A stretch of DNA of 64,000 nt from Cristatella mucedo. Taxonomy: Eukaryota; Bryozoa; Phylactolaemata; Cristatellidae. The notes beneath the pieces were generated by a model. The model did no database searches and was not told the DNA's origin. It saw nothing but the letters and a program-made list of their open reading frames with translations. Of this stretch, positions 1 through 11,699 are shown in pieces; the stretch's first letter is position 1; every line of letters begins with the position of its first letter. The stretch spans positions 993,501 through 1,057,500 of the forward strand of contig WPIO01000023.1 of NCBI GenBank assembly GCA_009760855.2, read 5' to 3'. The position numbers were made by a program, and so were the translations under genes.

Positions 1-870
1 GAGTAGCTTGTCTCTGATTGTGGAAGTAATTATACTGAGAAAGTCATTTTGAATTTGAGGATACAGATAACAGATTAACTTGAGATTCTTTCTGGAATGG
101 TCCAGGTGTATATGCAGAATAGGATCGTTCTGAGTTAAAGGGAAAGACGTTCAAAGATGTTTTTAATGTGTTATCCACCAGCCAGGCCATGACTCTCGTA
201 GTGACCAAAGACGCCAGTTGTGGATAAACCAAAACTTGGTTCTGCTAAAAAGTCTCTGTAGGACTTCTTGCCATTTTTGCTTTTTCGATAACATTTGTGG
301 TTAAAAAACAGTGTCGATTTTACTTAATTTTAGGAGTCTCTTCTCAGTTTCTGTCCCTGCGGCGAAAACGTGACAGTGAAAGGGCTATTTGCATTGGCAA
401 AGTATTCTTTAAAGTTTAAAATACTGGATAAACCCATTTGCCAATTTTTTCAAGTGACGATCACAAATACTAAGTAGACATAGGGAAAAGCAAACAACGA
501 AACAGTAACATGCTTACCGTTTTGATGGAGTTAGACTAGCCAAGTAATGCGAGCTTCATCATTATTTGCATGTGGCATAGTGAACCAGACTGTGCTCATG
601 GCTCGACCACCTTTTGGAGAAAATGGACCTTCTTTATTCCAATACGGGCGTGATTATAGTAAGGGTTAGTTATGAGTTAGAAGTTGCTGTGGAATGACAT
701 GTAAAACAGATGTTTTGTCAAACTTCAGGTTGCCAATATCACTCAGGGTCAGCACTTGGGAAGTGGCAGTAGATCCCTTATCATTTTTTCTTACGGTTGC
801 TCTTACACTCCTATCGACAAATTGGTGACTGCCTTCGTCTTCACTGAGCAAAGCTTTTTTTTCATGAATT
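1..870. other. Unassigned non-coding sequence
   Basis: AT-rich. I see no recognisable coding region, repeat unit or RNA gene. A short GPFS string on the minus strand near 620-630 is not followed by SAMHD1-like sequence. Confidence 0.5.
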
Positions 871-880
871 TTGCACTTAC

Positions 881-1227
881 CAGATTTTGTTGTCTTCAAT
901 GATAATGTGCCTCCTGCCTTCACTTCTTTCCTCCTCTACACTATTTTTGTCATTTTCTCGGCTCTGCTTGATTTCTTCCTCCAAACTCTTCTACCTTATT
1001 TTCTCTGCGATTGTCAACCGTTTCCTAGTGTTTTCTGTGTCTTCACTCTTCTTCGGCTTTTCCTTCTTCAAGAAACCTTGATTTTACGTTGCTGAACTTG
1101 CTTGCTTCTTTTTTCTACTTGAGGTTTCGTTTTCTGTGCTGGGCGACCCAGTTGCTTGGCACTTGCTTTTGGTGACCCCTTGACCTTGTCTGTACGTCTA
1201 TCCTCGTCCTCATTATTATGCCACGGC
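881..1227 (-). pseudogene. Possible remnant of a Lys/Glu-rich coding region
   Basis: On the minus strand a charged reading frame starts PWHNNEDEDRRTDK, continues KASAKQLGRPAQK and RKIKV, shifts frame once to KKEKPKKSEDTENTRKR, meets one TAG (991-993) and resumes SLEEEIKQSRENDK to IIIEDNKI, ending at a near-perfect donor CTG|gtaagt (exon end 881). The composition stays Lys/Glu/Arg-rich across the shift, as expected for a degraded exon of a disordered or coiled protein. Against this, an A/G-rich strand produces Lys, Arg and Glu in any frame by chance, and no family is recognised. It lies downstream of the SAMHD1-like exons on the same strand, but I cannot link it to that gene. Confidence 0.25.
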
Positions 1228-3240
1228 TACCGTTGAACACCTGTAACTATCGACTACTGTCAAATCGACTAGTCTGCGCTACAGATACAGACTTGTCATG
1301 CTTTGTTACGAGCGCTCTTTGTCACTGCCGTGATCCAGTGTATCCTGTCGGAATAATGGAGCACATCGGAGCAGGATCCACGGGTAGCTAGCCGTTCTAC
1401 AAAGTTTGGGCATCATTATTATTCGTCGTGCATCGACGGAGACCATGGTGAGCGCTGTGTTTGTGGCCTAGTTTCAATCGAACGTGGAACCCGCACACCA
1501 CGTTGGTAACAATCGTTCGGGCGTTCGGAAAAACTATAGCCAGCCGAGGATAAGCTCTCAATAACTGAGGCTCTTTAAATACTGTGTACAACCGTATGAA
1601 AAAAGAATGAGATATTTTCTTTTTTGCTGTTTTGAAAAAGTGGATCAGTGCAAAATAAAATATTTCCGCTTTATGTCTATTGGGCTACCAAGTGGCGCTA
1701 GAAATAATTGTTCATTCAAAGTACCAATACGAAAGCGGTGTGACCCCTTCCACGTCCGGACATGAATAGGGCGTAAACACAGCACCCGTAATGCTGCTAG
1801 TCTTAGCTGCTACTTGCAAAATACCAGGGAAACTCCAGCCCTAATATCAAGGCTATTGACAAGATAATAGTGGGAACACAGCCATTTTGAAGGGCATCCA
1901 AATCCTAAAATAGCGAGTCCCTTTACAAAGTGAAGATAATTACAGTCGACAGAGACGGAAGCTTATAGGTGCCTAACATTAGCCATTGGGTAGGTAGCCC
2001 ACAGCCCCACTGACTTGCTGACCGGAAGAAAGCTTCAAGCGAAACTCAGGCCTGGCTTAAAGCCTGGAGCATAAATCCTCGAGCTCATCTAACTGACTAC
2101 TCCATTACGGTGGCTTTTTAATACCCCCAGACCTTGCATTATCAAATAATCTGTTTCTAGCCATTACAAGTGAAGAGCCAAGAATCGGGAATGTATCAAT
2201 AGTCGTAAAATTGCAGAACTAGATCGCTTCAGTTTCAGTACACCAAGCTAACCTATTTGAAACTAAAAATTTGACCTAAGTCGTTCGCGAATATTAGGGT
2301 AGTACAAATTAATCACCATGCCACAATGAAATATGCCCGAAGGCGTACTTGCAACAGTTTACTATACTGGCTGTCAGTTTTTTTTTACTTGGGTTTATTT
2401 GAAAAGTAGACATCACGGCATCTTCGGATAAGCAGGAAAATTTTTGGTAGATAAACAGGAACATGTTTTGAATTTCCAAAACTTGGGCAATACCCTGCAA
2501 TTGAATATTCTCGTAGCGAAAACTCTGACTTGTGAGGCTTCACGTACGAGTCGGAAGAAATGTGCCATGCATCCATGCATCAATCAATCATGCAATCATA
2601 ATCAATTTAAAAGTGAATATGCCGCTTACCTGATCAAGGAAGCATATTTTGTTCTTGATGACCCTAGCACACTTTATTAGACGCTGGTGGTCGAAACCAT
2701 TCCGAATGCCCAAATGATGACAATCTCTCGCAATATAGTCAAAGCGAACCACGTCAACACCCGTTTCGCTTGAAATTATCTAAACAAAACATGCTCATGG
2801 AGCAGTATTTGTCTCAAAAGCTGTCTTACTTCAAAGCCTAGAAAGTCACTAAAGCTTCTATTATAAAGGACTCTATTAAATTTGACAGGATTACACAGTT
2901 AAATTTTATTTTGACTCTTTCTATGCATTGTCTCCCATACAAGTGCAGTAATGAGCAATGACCTCAAATGCCAACCTCATACCAAAAGACTAGGCTGGAA
3001 TAGATAGTTCACCAAAACATCGATAAAGCCAACTAGAAAAAACATCAAGCCACTGTTGAGTACATTAAAAAATGGCTCTGGGGGCTAAATAACGAGCCGC
3101 GAACGTAAGTTCATCATAACGTAAGCAGTCACATGCAATTTTTATTCACCCGAGCTTCGGGGTGAGATGGGGTGATGGGGTGACGAGCCGCCAACTCAAT
3201 TAAAAAAATATTTAGCAACCTCATTTCTGTAGAGGCACCA
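1228..3240. other. Unassigned non-coding sequence
   Basis: Only short open frames without family resemblance are present. A short GGGGTGA-type tandem (ggtgagatggggtgatggggtgacg) lies near 3160-3185. Confidence 0.45.
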
Positions 3241-3249
3241 GAGCCTTAA

Positions 3250-3410
3250 CGTCTATTATCACTACTTGCAGTTGGTAACGGAGAATTGCCAACTGCAAGA
3301 CTTGAACCCACGACTTACGTCATGAAAAGCAAGTGCGTCCAGCACCTTCTTCCATAACCCCTGGGATGAGACCCTGAGGTTATGTAGAAAGGTGCTGGGT
3401 GTTCCGTAAA
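3250..3410 (-). mobile_element. tRNA-derived SINE fragment (SINE2 family)
   Basis: On the minus strand the segment contains a Pol III B-box-like gggttcaagtctt preceded by cttgcttttcatgacg and taagtcgt. This closely parallels the copy at 6185-6340 (attgcttttcacgatc ... aggtcgtgggttcgattcc). The copy is degraded and its end is unclear. The cytosolic tRNA fold is not preserved, so it is a SINE rather than a tRNA gene. Confidence 0.5.
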
Positions 3411-5120
3411 GCCTGCATCCTAATGTGAAAGTCACCAGCCAGCATTGCAAAATACTGAAAGGCTAGTCAAGTATACTACATTTAATTATTGGCACACACA
3501 ATTCTTGTCATTAGAAGCTACCAAAAATTGCTAGATCTGAAGCATGGCTAGAGATTCCTACAAAAAAGGAAAATATAGTAATAATACTTTTCAGCTGAAT
3601 AGGCCCCGGTTCACCAATGAGGGTTTTTTGAGTGAGGAGAGCGATAAGAAAGCCACTGACCTCTGCTCTCTATTCCTAGAATAAGTGTGGTAGTAGTTTT
3701 GCCTCTCCTGTCCAGTTTAGGTTAGCGTGTAGCATTTGCGAGTTTCGCTACCTCCAGATGACTGCAACGTTTATTTTTAAATTCGTTTGGCCAGGCTAGA
3801 TTCCCTTGATATATTGATCTGCGAACGACCTAGACGTACAGTGAGTTTTTCACCTACTTTCATCAATTATAGAGAGCAACTGGTATTTTCGCTGTCGTTC
3901 GCTGAGATTGATTCGATCGAAGGACCCTGATAATCAATTGCTACTTGATGCGAGTAAATAATCCCCATACAAACAGACAAGCTAAGCAGTTTCCAGTATA
4001 GTTAATGTTTCAGACTTGTATTCATTTTATTTTTTGCACCGAAGTTGATAGTGCGTTTCTACGCTCATTTGAGATTAATTTTTTTATGCGACCTGTAATA
4101 AAAATTTGATTAAATTGAAAACTATCGCCTTGTTCGATTATCTCTGGCGAACCAAAATGAGAGTTTTTAATCAAGCGTTCACTGCATAAGTGTCATTTTT
4201 AATGATCCACGACTAATAAATCCTAATATTTCAATTTCTTCACTGTAATTAGGTTACATATAGTTGGATATTTTTTAGCACCGGGATTTGCTTGTGCAAA
4301 TGTGAAATTAAAGTTTTTACAGGTGTTTTATTGTGATCATTTTTAACTTGATTGCGTCTGCTTTCGTCTGGATTTCCAAAACCACAATTGACTTCAGCAT
4401 TATGCCAAGAAAGGAGGAGAACAATTTAAGCTTAAAGCCACATTAATTTTTTGGCTCTAACTATTAATGGTACCATAATAAAACTTGTACTAAAAAGCGG
4501 CTTTTAAAATAAGAAAATGTATTCTCTCCTTTCAATTTTTTAGGTAATCTAAAAAAAGCTTACACTCTTCCTCTACATTTATCTATATCGTAAGGGCTTG
4601 CCTAGATGCTTATATCACAGCTAAGCTAGTTCGTGATTTTTGACGTAATTTATAAACGTCTGTATCTCACTACTCCACGAGATTTTTCTTGTGCAATGAA
4701 ACGCTTACAGGTAGTGCACTAGTCTGCAGCTAGGCATAATATTGCTATTGGCAACTCCCTCGTTATTTCATTAAATTATAGGTACTTCTTAAATTTTATT
4801 TCTAGGAAGTTATTTAAAATTCTCTAGATTGATCAATCCATAATTCAGTAGCTCAGCTGATAGAGATAGACTATTCATTCAGTTCCTAGGCCCCAAAGTC
4901 AGACACCAACGCTCTCGTAAAATGACAAGATCATCTTACTGGAAATAAAAGAAGCTAAAAACAAGCCTGTACGTCTCAGGATTCACTTTTGTGCAATTGA
5001 ACTCCTATGAACTATTGCGTACTGAAGTAAACATGTTGTCACTAATCTCTCAGAATGGTTCCTTCCAGTAGATGTAAATCACATTAACAGAGATTTATTT
5101 CAGTTGTGGGGTTCAGTAAA
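3410..5120. other. Unassigned AT-rich sequence
   Basis: No long open frames and no recognised repeats. A tRNA-like A-box word (tagctcagctgatagag, about 4848) has no matching B box and was not accepted. Confidence 0.4.
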
Positions 5121-5121
5121 C

Positions 5122-5230
5122 AGATTTTGCTATATTAATAGGGACGCTTCTGTGCGACCGTCACCGCGAGATTAAAATGTAGATGCGGCCTTTGACAATT
5201 GCCAAAACATTTGAAAGTTTTGTTGAGAAG
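5122..5230 (+). mobile_element. L2-B LINE fragment, near-identical to 7850-7958
   Basis: About 109 bp starting agattttgctata and ending gaaagttttgttgag. It resembles the L2-B segment that reads tgtgcgacc...catc in the copies at 12.57 and 19.08 kb, so it derives from the RT C-terminal region. It is almost identical to 7850-7958 (two or three mismatches), far closer than other L2-B copies are to each other. Confidence 0.55.
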
Positions 5231-5284
5231 TTTCTTTATGTTATTATTTTTTATCATCATATAATTTCATGATAGTATTCAATT

Positions 5285-5660
5285 TGTGCCCCGACCTTTA
5301 CAGGTAATAATAACAATAATAATAATAATAATAAAACTGTACAGCATCCACAGAGAACATAATCTCTTTAGGCATTTTACAAATGCTGCATATAAGCATT
5401 ACCAAATGTGTGGTGGTAACATCCACAAACGGCAGGCATAGCGTAAGGAGCACATGCACACGATGAACAAAAATTACAGAGACCCGATAAATGCTGTAAT
5501 AAACAGGTGTGTTTGAAGCTTCTTTTTAGATGTGGTCGTGTCAATAGACCTTGTGATGTGCGCCCGTAGTGAATTCCAGGCTTTAGGAGTAAGCGAATTA
5601 AAGGCACTGTCTCCGACGGTTTCAAATTGTGTACGAGGTGTGGCTAAAGGAATCTTCCAA
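5285..5660 (-). mobile_element. L2-A LINE 3' end
   Basis: Starts with an (AAT)n run (5304-5334), the reverse of the family's (ATT)n tail. It continues with ccacagagaacataatctc, the 3'-end hairpin region, then the 3' UTR and the minus-strand C-terminal codons of ORF2. The 5' part is missing, as usual for truncated LINE insertions. Confidence 0.75.
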
Positions 5661-5937
5661 GTCGCGGCATTTTTACCAAACGTCTGTCGCAGAATTTTTC
5701 TTGCAGTCTATTAACATTAAATCCTCACTGAAAAGCCGTCTGCTGACCAAGACTTACTATGATCAGCTGATTTCTAATGCTGAGCAACTCATTTCTATTA
5801 GCATGCTTCTTCTAGCTTGTTCAATAATTGGGCTATGTTTTCCATTTCGCTTCCTGTAGCCATGCTTTTTTCATTTTTAACAACTGATTGTGCACGAAAA
5901 AGTCTCCACCATTAGTGGCAGAAGTCATTTCACTGTT

Positions 5938-5957
5938 CTCTCTCTCTCTCTCTCTCA
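5938..5957. repeat. (CT)n microsatellite
   Basis: Short run of about nine ct units. Confidence 0.8.
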
Positions 5958-6184
5958 CATTTACAAAATACCTAGTCTCCAAAATATACGACGAGTACCT
6001 AGAAGCTTATCGTTCCATGAAGCACAAAAATGCCTTAAAACATTAATTAACTATTGGCTTTGGGTTTCAGAAGTGAATTACTAAATAAGGACAGCCGATT
6101 GAACGGCAAAGCAAATACTGTATCGAGTTTCCATTCGACTTCTGGGAGTGTATTACTAAGCTGCCTCATATACTCCCAGACTCC

Positions 6185-6345
6185 GACTAATTGGTGAGCA
6201 GTGATGGCACACTAGGTAAGGCGATTGCTTTTCACGATCTCGCTTCCAAGGTCGTGGGTTCGATTCCCGCAGTCGCTGATTCTGTATCGCTGCTGCAAGC
6301 GGTGGCACTCGCCATAAATGGTCTTCTGTCGCTATTGAAAAAAAA
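6185..6345 (+). mobile_element. tRNA-derived SINE (SINE2 family), best copy
   Basis: A-box-like tggcacactagg at 6205-6216 and B box ggttcgattcc at 6257-6267, spaced as in tRNA-derived Pol III promoters. An unrelated tail (ctgctgcaagcgg ... ctgtcgctattg) ends in an A-run at about 6340. The acceptor-stem pairing of a functional tRNA is not evident. A second, degraded copy lies on the minus strand at 3250-3410. Confidence 0.65.
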
Positions 6346-6349
6346 GGCT

Positions 6350-7845
6350 GTTTAATCAGCTAGGAATTATTTAAGTAAATTTTAAACAATATAATGCGTT
6401 ACCAGCTTGAATACTTCGCCGAATGTCGGCCAGCGGCTCACCTTACTATTTGGTGCGACTCAATTCATGGGGATTTCATATTAATCTATGTTTTGTGGTT
6501 TTTAATTACGCTGAAGTGAGAGCCCTATACTGAGGCGTACGTAGCCTGATACTCTAATCTCACGATTTCATTTGACGGGGTAGATCATTCGAGCGTCTCT
6601 ATACTAATTTAACAAAAATATCAAAGTATTAAACCATAATAAAAATCTAGTCAAACCTAGTAAATCAAAGAACAGAGATAGAAAATGCTTATAGGAAAAT
6701 GAAATTACCTGGGTCAAGAAGCTCTTATCCTGAACTTCATTTCCTGTCATCTAAAATAGAAGGTTTCTTAATACATTCCAGCACCAGAGTATAAAAATTT
6801 AATTCATACAATAACGGCGCTTTTCAAGCTCCTTGGTTAGCAGCTATTACCGAAATGGTTATTGATTTTCAACAATGACTACTTTTTGCCGATTCACTAT
6901 TTACCGATTACCAATGAAATGAAAAAATAAAGGCTAAGATAAAGCTAGTTCAGAGAAATCATCGGTGCGCCTTTGAACAAAGTCAGCTCCTTTAGTACTT
7001 TGGCTAACTATTAAAAAGTCTCAGATTTGATTGACCGTAGCACGCGAATAATGCCACCATGCTAATCAAGCAACTAGTGCACTTGTCTTGGATAAAACGG
7101 CAGGATATCCGGTATTCCTCGCTAGAACTTATGGATGCATATTTAATAGCGAAAACGCATGTGCTAACATTGGGTGCATTGGCGTTACATACCTTTTGAC
7201 TATTCTCTCGGCATAAGAGTCTTTGAATAATTTCAATGCGAAGGTTATATTTACTAAACAGTGGCTTCAGATCCTCGTTTTTTCCATGAGATATTGAAAC
7301 ATTTTGAGCGACTCTTTTTTCGCCTATGAATAAAAAAAGGTGTTACCTCTACAATAATTATATATTGCATGAAACGAAACTCAGCCATAATGAGCAGTAA
7401 TCAACAGATTTTTTTACGGATAATAAGGAGATAACATAAAAGCTGCACGATAAATCGGCAAAGTAAGTTAGTCGTCTGGAGCCTGCCGAGCACAAATGCG
7501 TAACCAGTGGTCTTCCAAAATTGTAATTAAAAAGTAACTGAATTGACAGCAGAGTAGCAAATTAGCTGGGCTGTGAGCAGATGTCAAGCCAGTCATGAGT
7601 ACGGGAATGAGAAGATAGGAAGGGTGTATTCATGAATCGCCAGTGGTAGGTAAAACGAGTGGCTTTTTCTGCTGATGGTATTCAGCATGGTTTGACCTAT
7701 GGGCCGTTGGAATGTGCTGGATTTATTGATAAAGTGAATGCTTACTTTGACGGAATTTTATCCTGAATTTCTGTAAATCTATTTAGACCCAATGACGGTA
7801 AAACTGTGCTGCTACTCAAAGGACATTCCAACTGTGTTGCTGGAA
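6350..7845. other. Unassigned AT-rich sequence
   Basis: No recognisable coding sequence or repeat family. Confidence 0.4.
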
Positions 7846-7849
7846 TAGA

Positions 7850-7958
7850 AGATTTTGCTATAATAATAGGGACGCTTCTGTGCGACCGTCACCGCGAGAT
7901 TAAAATGTAGATGCGGCCTGTGACAATTGCCAAAACATTTGAAAGTTTTGTTGAGTAG
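7850..7958 (+). mobile_element. L2-B LINE fragment, near-identical to 5122-5230
   Basis: Second member of the near-identical 109-bp pair 2.7 kb apart. The match ends abruptly on both sides, which argues for a recent copy or gene conversion. Confidence 0.55.
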
Positions 7959-8039
7959 ATTGCCTCAACGGTAGGTCCGACAAAACAACTGCAATACTTT
8001 GCGTTGCAGCTGCCATATCTAATATGAACTTTAGATAAC

Positions 8040-8600
8040 TGTGTTAGTTTTAATTCCAAATTATACAGACTCGTGTTGCTGGTTTGCCCACAAAGTTTCA
8101 TGTAATTGCACTTGCTCGTTCTCAATCTGCGACCGAAAATGGCCCGGGCTAGCCAACATTTTTACACGTTTGAGCAACGATACTTTTGCCATTTTATAAA
8201 TGATTTGCGAAACTGTGGTTCCGATTCTATATCCTGTAAAACAGTGTGTCAAGTTTACCCACCAATTTAATTCGATTTCGCTTGGGCATTCTCATGCTAT
8301 GGTCTCGGATGAACCTGGCCAGGAGGCCTCGTTGAAAAATCAAACTGAGCTACAGCTACTATTTCCAAAGTAAGCCTTACACAACTGCATTTTTAATTCA
8401 ACACGATAGGCAACGGTGTTCCGGCTTTACCCACAAAATCTCGTGAAATTTCGTATGCACATACTCATGCCATCACCTCCAATGGCGCTAAGCCGTCGTG
8501 CAATTTCGGTCTGCAAGAGAGCTGCGGATTTTCTTATAGGCTTGCAACCACGGTTTGACTTCGCATTGTATACTCGAGTGTTTAGTGCTTACCTGCAATA
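8040..8600. repeat. Degenerate tandem array, about 171-bp unit (left part)
   Basis: A word of the form tttrccca-c-aaa-tt-cgtgaaatt ... cattctcatgc recurs at about 8083, 8254 and 8426, giving periods of 171 and 172 bp. Units are strongly diverged. A further unit resumes at about 9320-9450 beyond an inserted block. Confidence 0.6.
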
Positions 8601-8669
8601 TACATTTCTTAGCACAGAGCACGGGGGTTGTCATGCGATGCTCTCCAATGGCCGATGGTGAGCCAGCCT

Positions 8670-9300
8670 TCCTCATTACCTTTATATAGGACTCATCTTA
8701 TACGAAGTTTTACATACCCCGCACCCAGAGTGCATCTTATATGACGTAGCTTTTACACCAATCGTCGAAACCCGCTTCTTATATGAGGGTGTCTTATAAT
8801 TAGGTATTTCTTATATCTGCGAAAATACTGTAATCCCACTCATCGAAGACTCGGCCTGGCAGATCAAGGACGCCGTCTTTACATCTGGCGTCTATAGTTT
8901 CTAGAAACTAAATACCTGATACTCAACCCATCAGCTGTTGGCCCGGTGGTAGATAAGAATAGACAATAATCGTTGCGGTCTTGCCTCGGTCAATTCTTTG
9001 ATCTAAACTAAAAATGGTGATGAAGCCATTTTTGCATCCGACGGGTGATTAAATATTGGACATATTTTTAATTTAAGAAAAAGGAAAGTAAACCACTGGA
9101 TATAAATTGTTCAGTGTGGCAGATGGCTAGGCCGCGTGCGTCTTATGTAAAATATTTTATACAAATTGTCACAACCCTGTCTTATATATGGGTGCGTCTT
9201 ATGTAGAATACTGTTTACACATGTCATCCAAACCTGAGTCCTCTATATGGGTAACCTATAATTTGGTGAGTCTGATATGTGCGAAAAATACGGTAACCGA
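8670..9300. repeat. Unclassified element with repeated cttatat motifs
   Basis: Two blocks (about 8680-8835 and 9130-9300) share gtgc-tcttat, tcttatat-gggtg, tataattaggt or tataatttggt, and end tgcgaaaa-tac-gtaa in the same orientation. The second block itself has two such units. The middle (8840-9130) is unrelated. The layout fits a non-autonomous mobile element with direct terminal repeats inserted in the 171-bp array. No transposase is seen. Confidence 0.45.
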
Positions 9301-9480
9301 AATGCAATACAGCAGTCATTTCCACAGCAGGTTTTGCAAAATTTTAGTTGTGATTCCCAAATTATAGAACTTATTATTTCTAGTTATCCCAACAAACTCC
9401 GCGAAATCTAGCATGCGTGTTCTAATGCTACGGTCTCAGATGGTCTGGAAAATCAAAGGCCATAGCATTACAACGCTTTA
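9300..9480. repeat. About 171-bp tandem array, resumed unit
   Basis: Contains cccaaattatag ... atcccaacaaactccgcgaaat ... tgctacggtctcaga, matching the units at 8055-8310 and showing that the array continues after the 8670-9300 block. Confidence 0.5.
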
Positions 9481-9732
9481 GCACAATCGCATGAAATTAG
9501 TGAGTAAACCCCGTGCACTGATTTCCACAAAGGGCAAACCAAGCGGCAGATTTGCGACGCCTATTTCTTAGATATTAGTTGCATTTTGTCGTTCAAAAAT
9601 GCAAAGCGGGCAGGGCCATCGTAGGCCATTGGACGATTCTACCCATGCACTATATAAATGTTTGATTGATGAACAAGGAAACCAATTTATTTACCATGCA
9701 GAATCAAAACCACAATTGCATGACGCCTATAA

Positions 9733-10735
9733 TTATAATACTATTTGGAATAATACATGTGTAGAGCTTCATCAGAGTACTTTATCTCTTTCTAGGCACG
9801 TGAAATATTCTATAAAAGAAACTGGATCGAATGGTTAATGAGAAGCAAGCTAAATGACAACAAGCATAACTTGGATAGAGGTGACTTGCACAGGGTCAGC
9901 CTGCAAACATGGTTAGTGGCCTCAAGCAGAGTTTAGGCATGCCTATGCACAATGGACGATTGATATGGGCGCAGTAAACGCTGTGATAATTAGAGGCGTC
10001 GTTGGAGTCTTTTTTAATGTTGTCAAGTCAGGGTTGGTCGTGACGCCAGTCAGAAGTGAGTTCCGGGATTTGAGAGCATTGGAACCAATGCCAAGATCTC
10101 CAAATGATTTGATGTTCGCACGAGTTATAGATATACGATGAGCTTCCGAAAAGCCGGTGGTACGATGCTTAGCCTGGTGGGAGAGTGGATCTGATAGGTA
10201 TGTTGCAGCCGAAAAATAAAGGGACCTAAAAGTCAGTGACAGAAACTTGAAGTCGAATCGTTGCCTGACTAGAACAAAATGCAGGTCGGTGAGAAGTGGT
10301 GTGATTTGGCAACTGTGACGCATACGACAGGCAAAACTAGCTACACAGTTTTGCACCAGCTGTAAGCGCCTGATTGCACAAGAAGGAGAGCCTGCAGGCA
10401 TTGGGTTGCAGGTTGCAGTCGAGACGGAGTGTCGCAGATGCTTGAATAAATGTAGACGTATTATCTCTGTCTAAACAAGTCTAATTGTAGCAATGTTATG
10501 TAGCTGAAAGTTGGAAGACTTGACTGTGGAGCTGATGTGGTTGTCCACTGAAACGTTCCTATGGACAACGACACCTAGATTTTGTGCAGGTTCAATAGTA
10601 GATATGCTGCAGAGCCGATTTTGAGCTTTTACCTTTCCAATTTCTGAGTTATACTTGCTTTACTAATAGCTAGTAAGTTGGTTTTATCATCATTCAATTT
10701 AAAAGATTTTGCTGCTAGCCACTCATTATGGCTGT
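9733..10735 (-). mobile_element. L2-A LINE fragment (3' half)
   Basis: Minus-strand copy starting in a degraded AAT-rich tail with the cagagtactttatctctttctagg 3'-end region, then the 3' UTR. It then covers the ORF2 C-terminus: a 152-aa open stretch (9943-10401) with CAIRRLQLVQN, HSCQITPLLTDLHF and TYLSDPLSHQAKHRTTGFSE. The 5' edge at about 10735 abuts an L2-B fragment in the opposite orientation. Confidence 0.8.
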
Positions 10736-11335
10736 GGTACTGAAAAAGCTGCTAGGCCTTTGCAGCTGGTGATAGATATGGCTGCAAGGCTAGTTGAAAA
10801 ATCCCAGAGGTTTATCATGGGTCTCCTTTTCTCAAAGAGCTGAATGGCTGACGGCCAATTTACGGACATAAGTTCCTACGCTAACCTGCGAAGCCTGACA
10901 CGGTCTGACTCTTTCATACCTAGCTGAACTCCTGTACCAGTTTTACCTTTCTCGCTCTCTCTGGTCCTGTACAGACAATAAATTAGCTTCTCCATACCTT
11001 CTTTTAAAGACCATTTGCGAAAGAAGCTTTTGCTGCGCAGGTCATATACTTCGGAACATGCTCCCACAATTCTTATGAGACTACACATATTTCCCTGCGG
11101 CCGACTGTGGCTTACATTTTCCCGTCTTCTTTAGCTGCTACGTTTATGCTACTCACTTCCTTGACTTGCTTCTTGCCTCCGCTGTGCTGCAGACTTTCCA
11201 TTATTTTTCTTGGGACTTGTTTAGCTACATTTTGCACATCCGAAGCCACTTAGACTTTACGTAATATATAGCAAACTCCCCTACGAAACTTGCACTTAGT
11301 CTTTGAGGCTTTGTGGTAACATGCAGCGATCCGTT
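10736..11335 (+). mobile_element. L2-B LINE fragment
   Basis: Matches the C-terminal and 3'-UTR part of the other L2-B copies (12.8-13.4 and 19.3-19.9 kb): leucine-rich LLGLCSW-like start, gctgcaaggctag, later cagaagctttt-ctctgcaggtc and the aagccgctt-agact segment near 11240. Many stops are present. Confidence 0.65.
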
Positions 11336-11460
11336 ACGTTGCATTAGCAGGGATGGGTTGATGAAGGAATAAGTGTAGTTTTAAGAAGTAGATGGCAGCA
11401 GGGACCTGATTCTGACAGCTCCTATGTATAAATGAGAGTATTTTTTGAGGACTGAAATGT

Positions 11461-11645
11461 GTAATAATATTAATGCAATTGCATAGGCACCCACAGATAA
11501 CTTAATCTCTTTGCTGGCACTTTACTGGGGCTGTGGAAAAAGCATGACTGAAATTGCAGTCGTAATATTCGGAATGTCATTAATAACATTGTTAGATGTG
11601 ACATGCACAGGCTAAACTTTTCGAAATGACTTGTAGCAGCTGGCA
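11461..11645 (-). mobile_element. L2-A LINE 3'-UTR remnant
   Basis: Starts taataatattaatgca, then cccacagataacttaatctcttt, the L2-A 3' end, followed by gtgacatgcacagg. No coding part is left. Confidence 0.6.
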
Positions 11646-11699
11646 CAGTGATAGGAGGCAGAGGCATTAGCATTAGCCGGCATTATCTGAGTCGTAAAA

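Noticed and set aside
615-640. GPFS string on the minus strand, as in the SAMHD1 active-site segment
   Set aside because: The residues after it do not follow the family, there is no good acceptor, and a proper exon for this segment exists at 14232-14308.
4845-4920. tRNA gene or SINE head (tagctcagctgatagag)
   Set aside because: No B box and no cloverleaf pairing downstream.
6185-6345. Functional tRNA gene
   Set aside because: A and B boxes are present, but the acceptor and anticodon stems do not pair, and a second diverged copy shows it is a SINE.
8285-8300. Acceptor-like ag followed by CATGAG (His-Glu) on the minus strand, as expected for the next SAMHD1-like exon
   Set aside because: The word belongs to the 171-bp tandem repeat and the frame closes after nine codons.
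9943-10401. 152-aa minus frame as an independent host gene
   Set aside because: It is the C-terminus of the L2-A ORF2.
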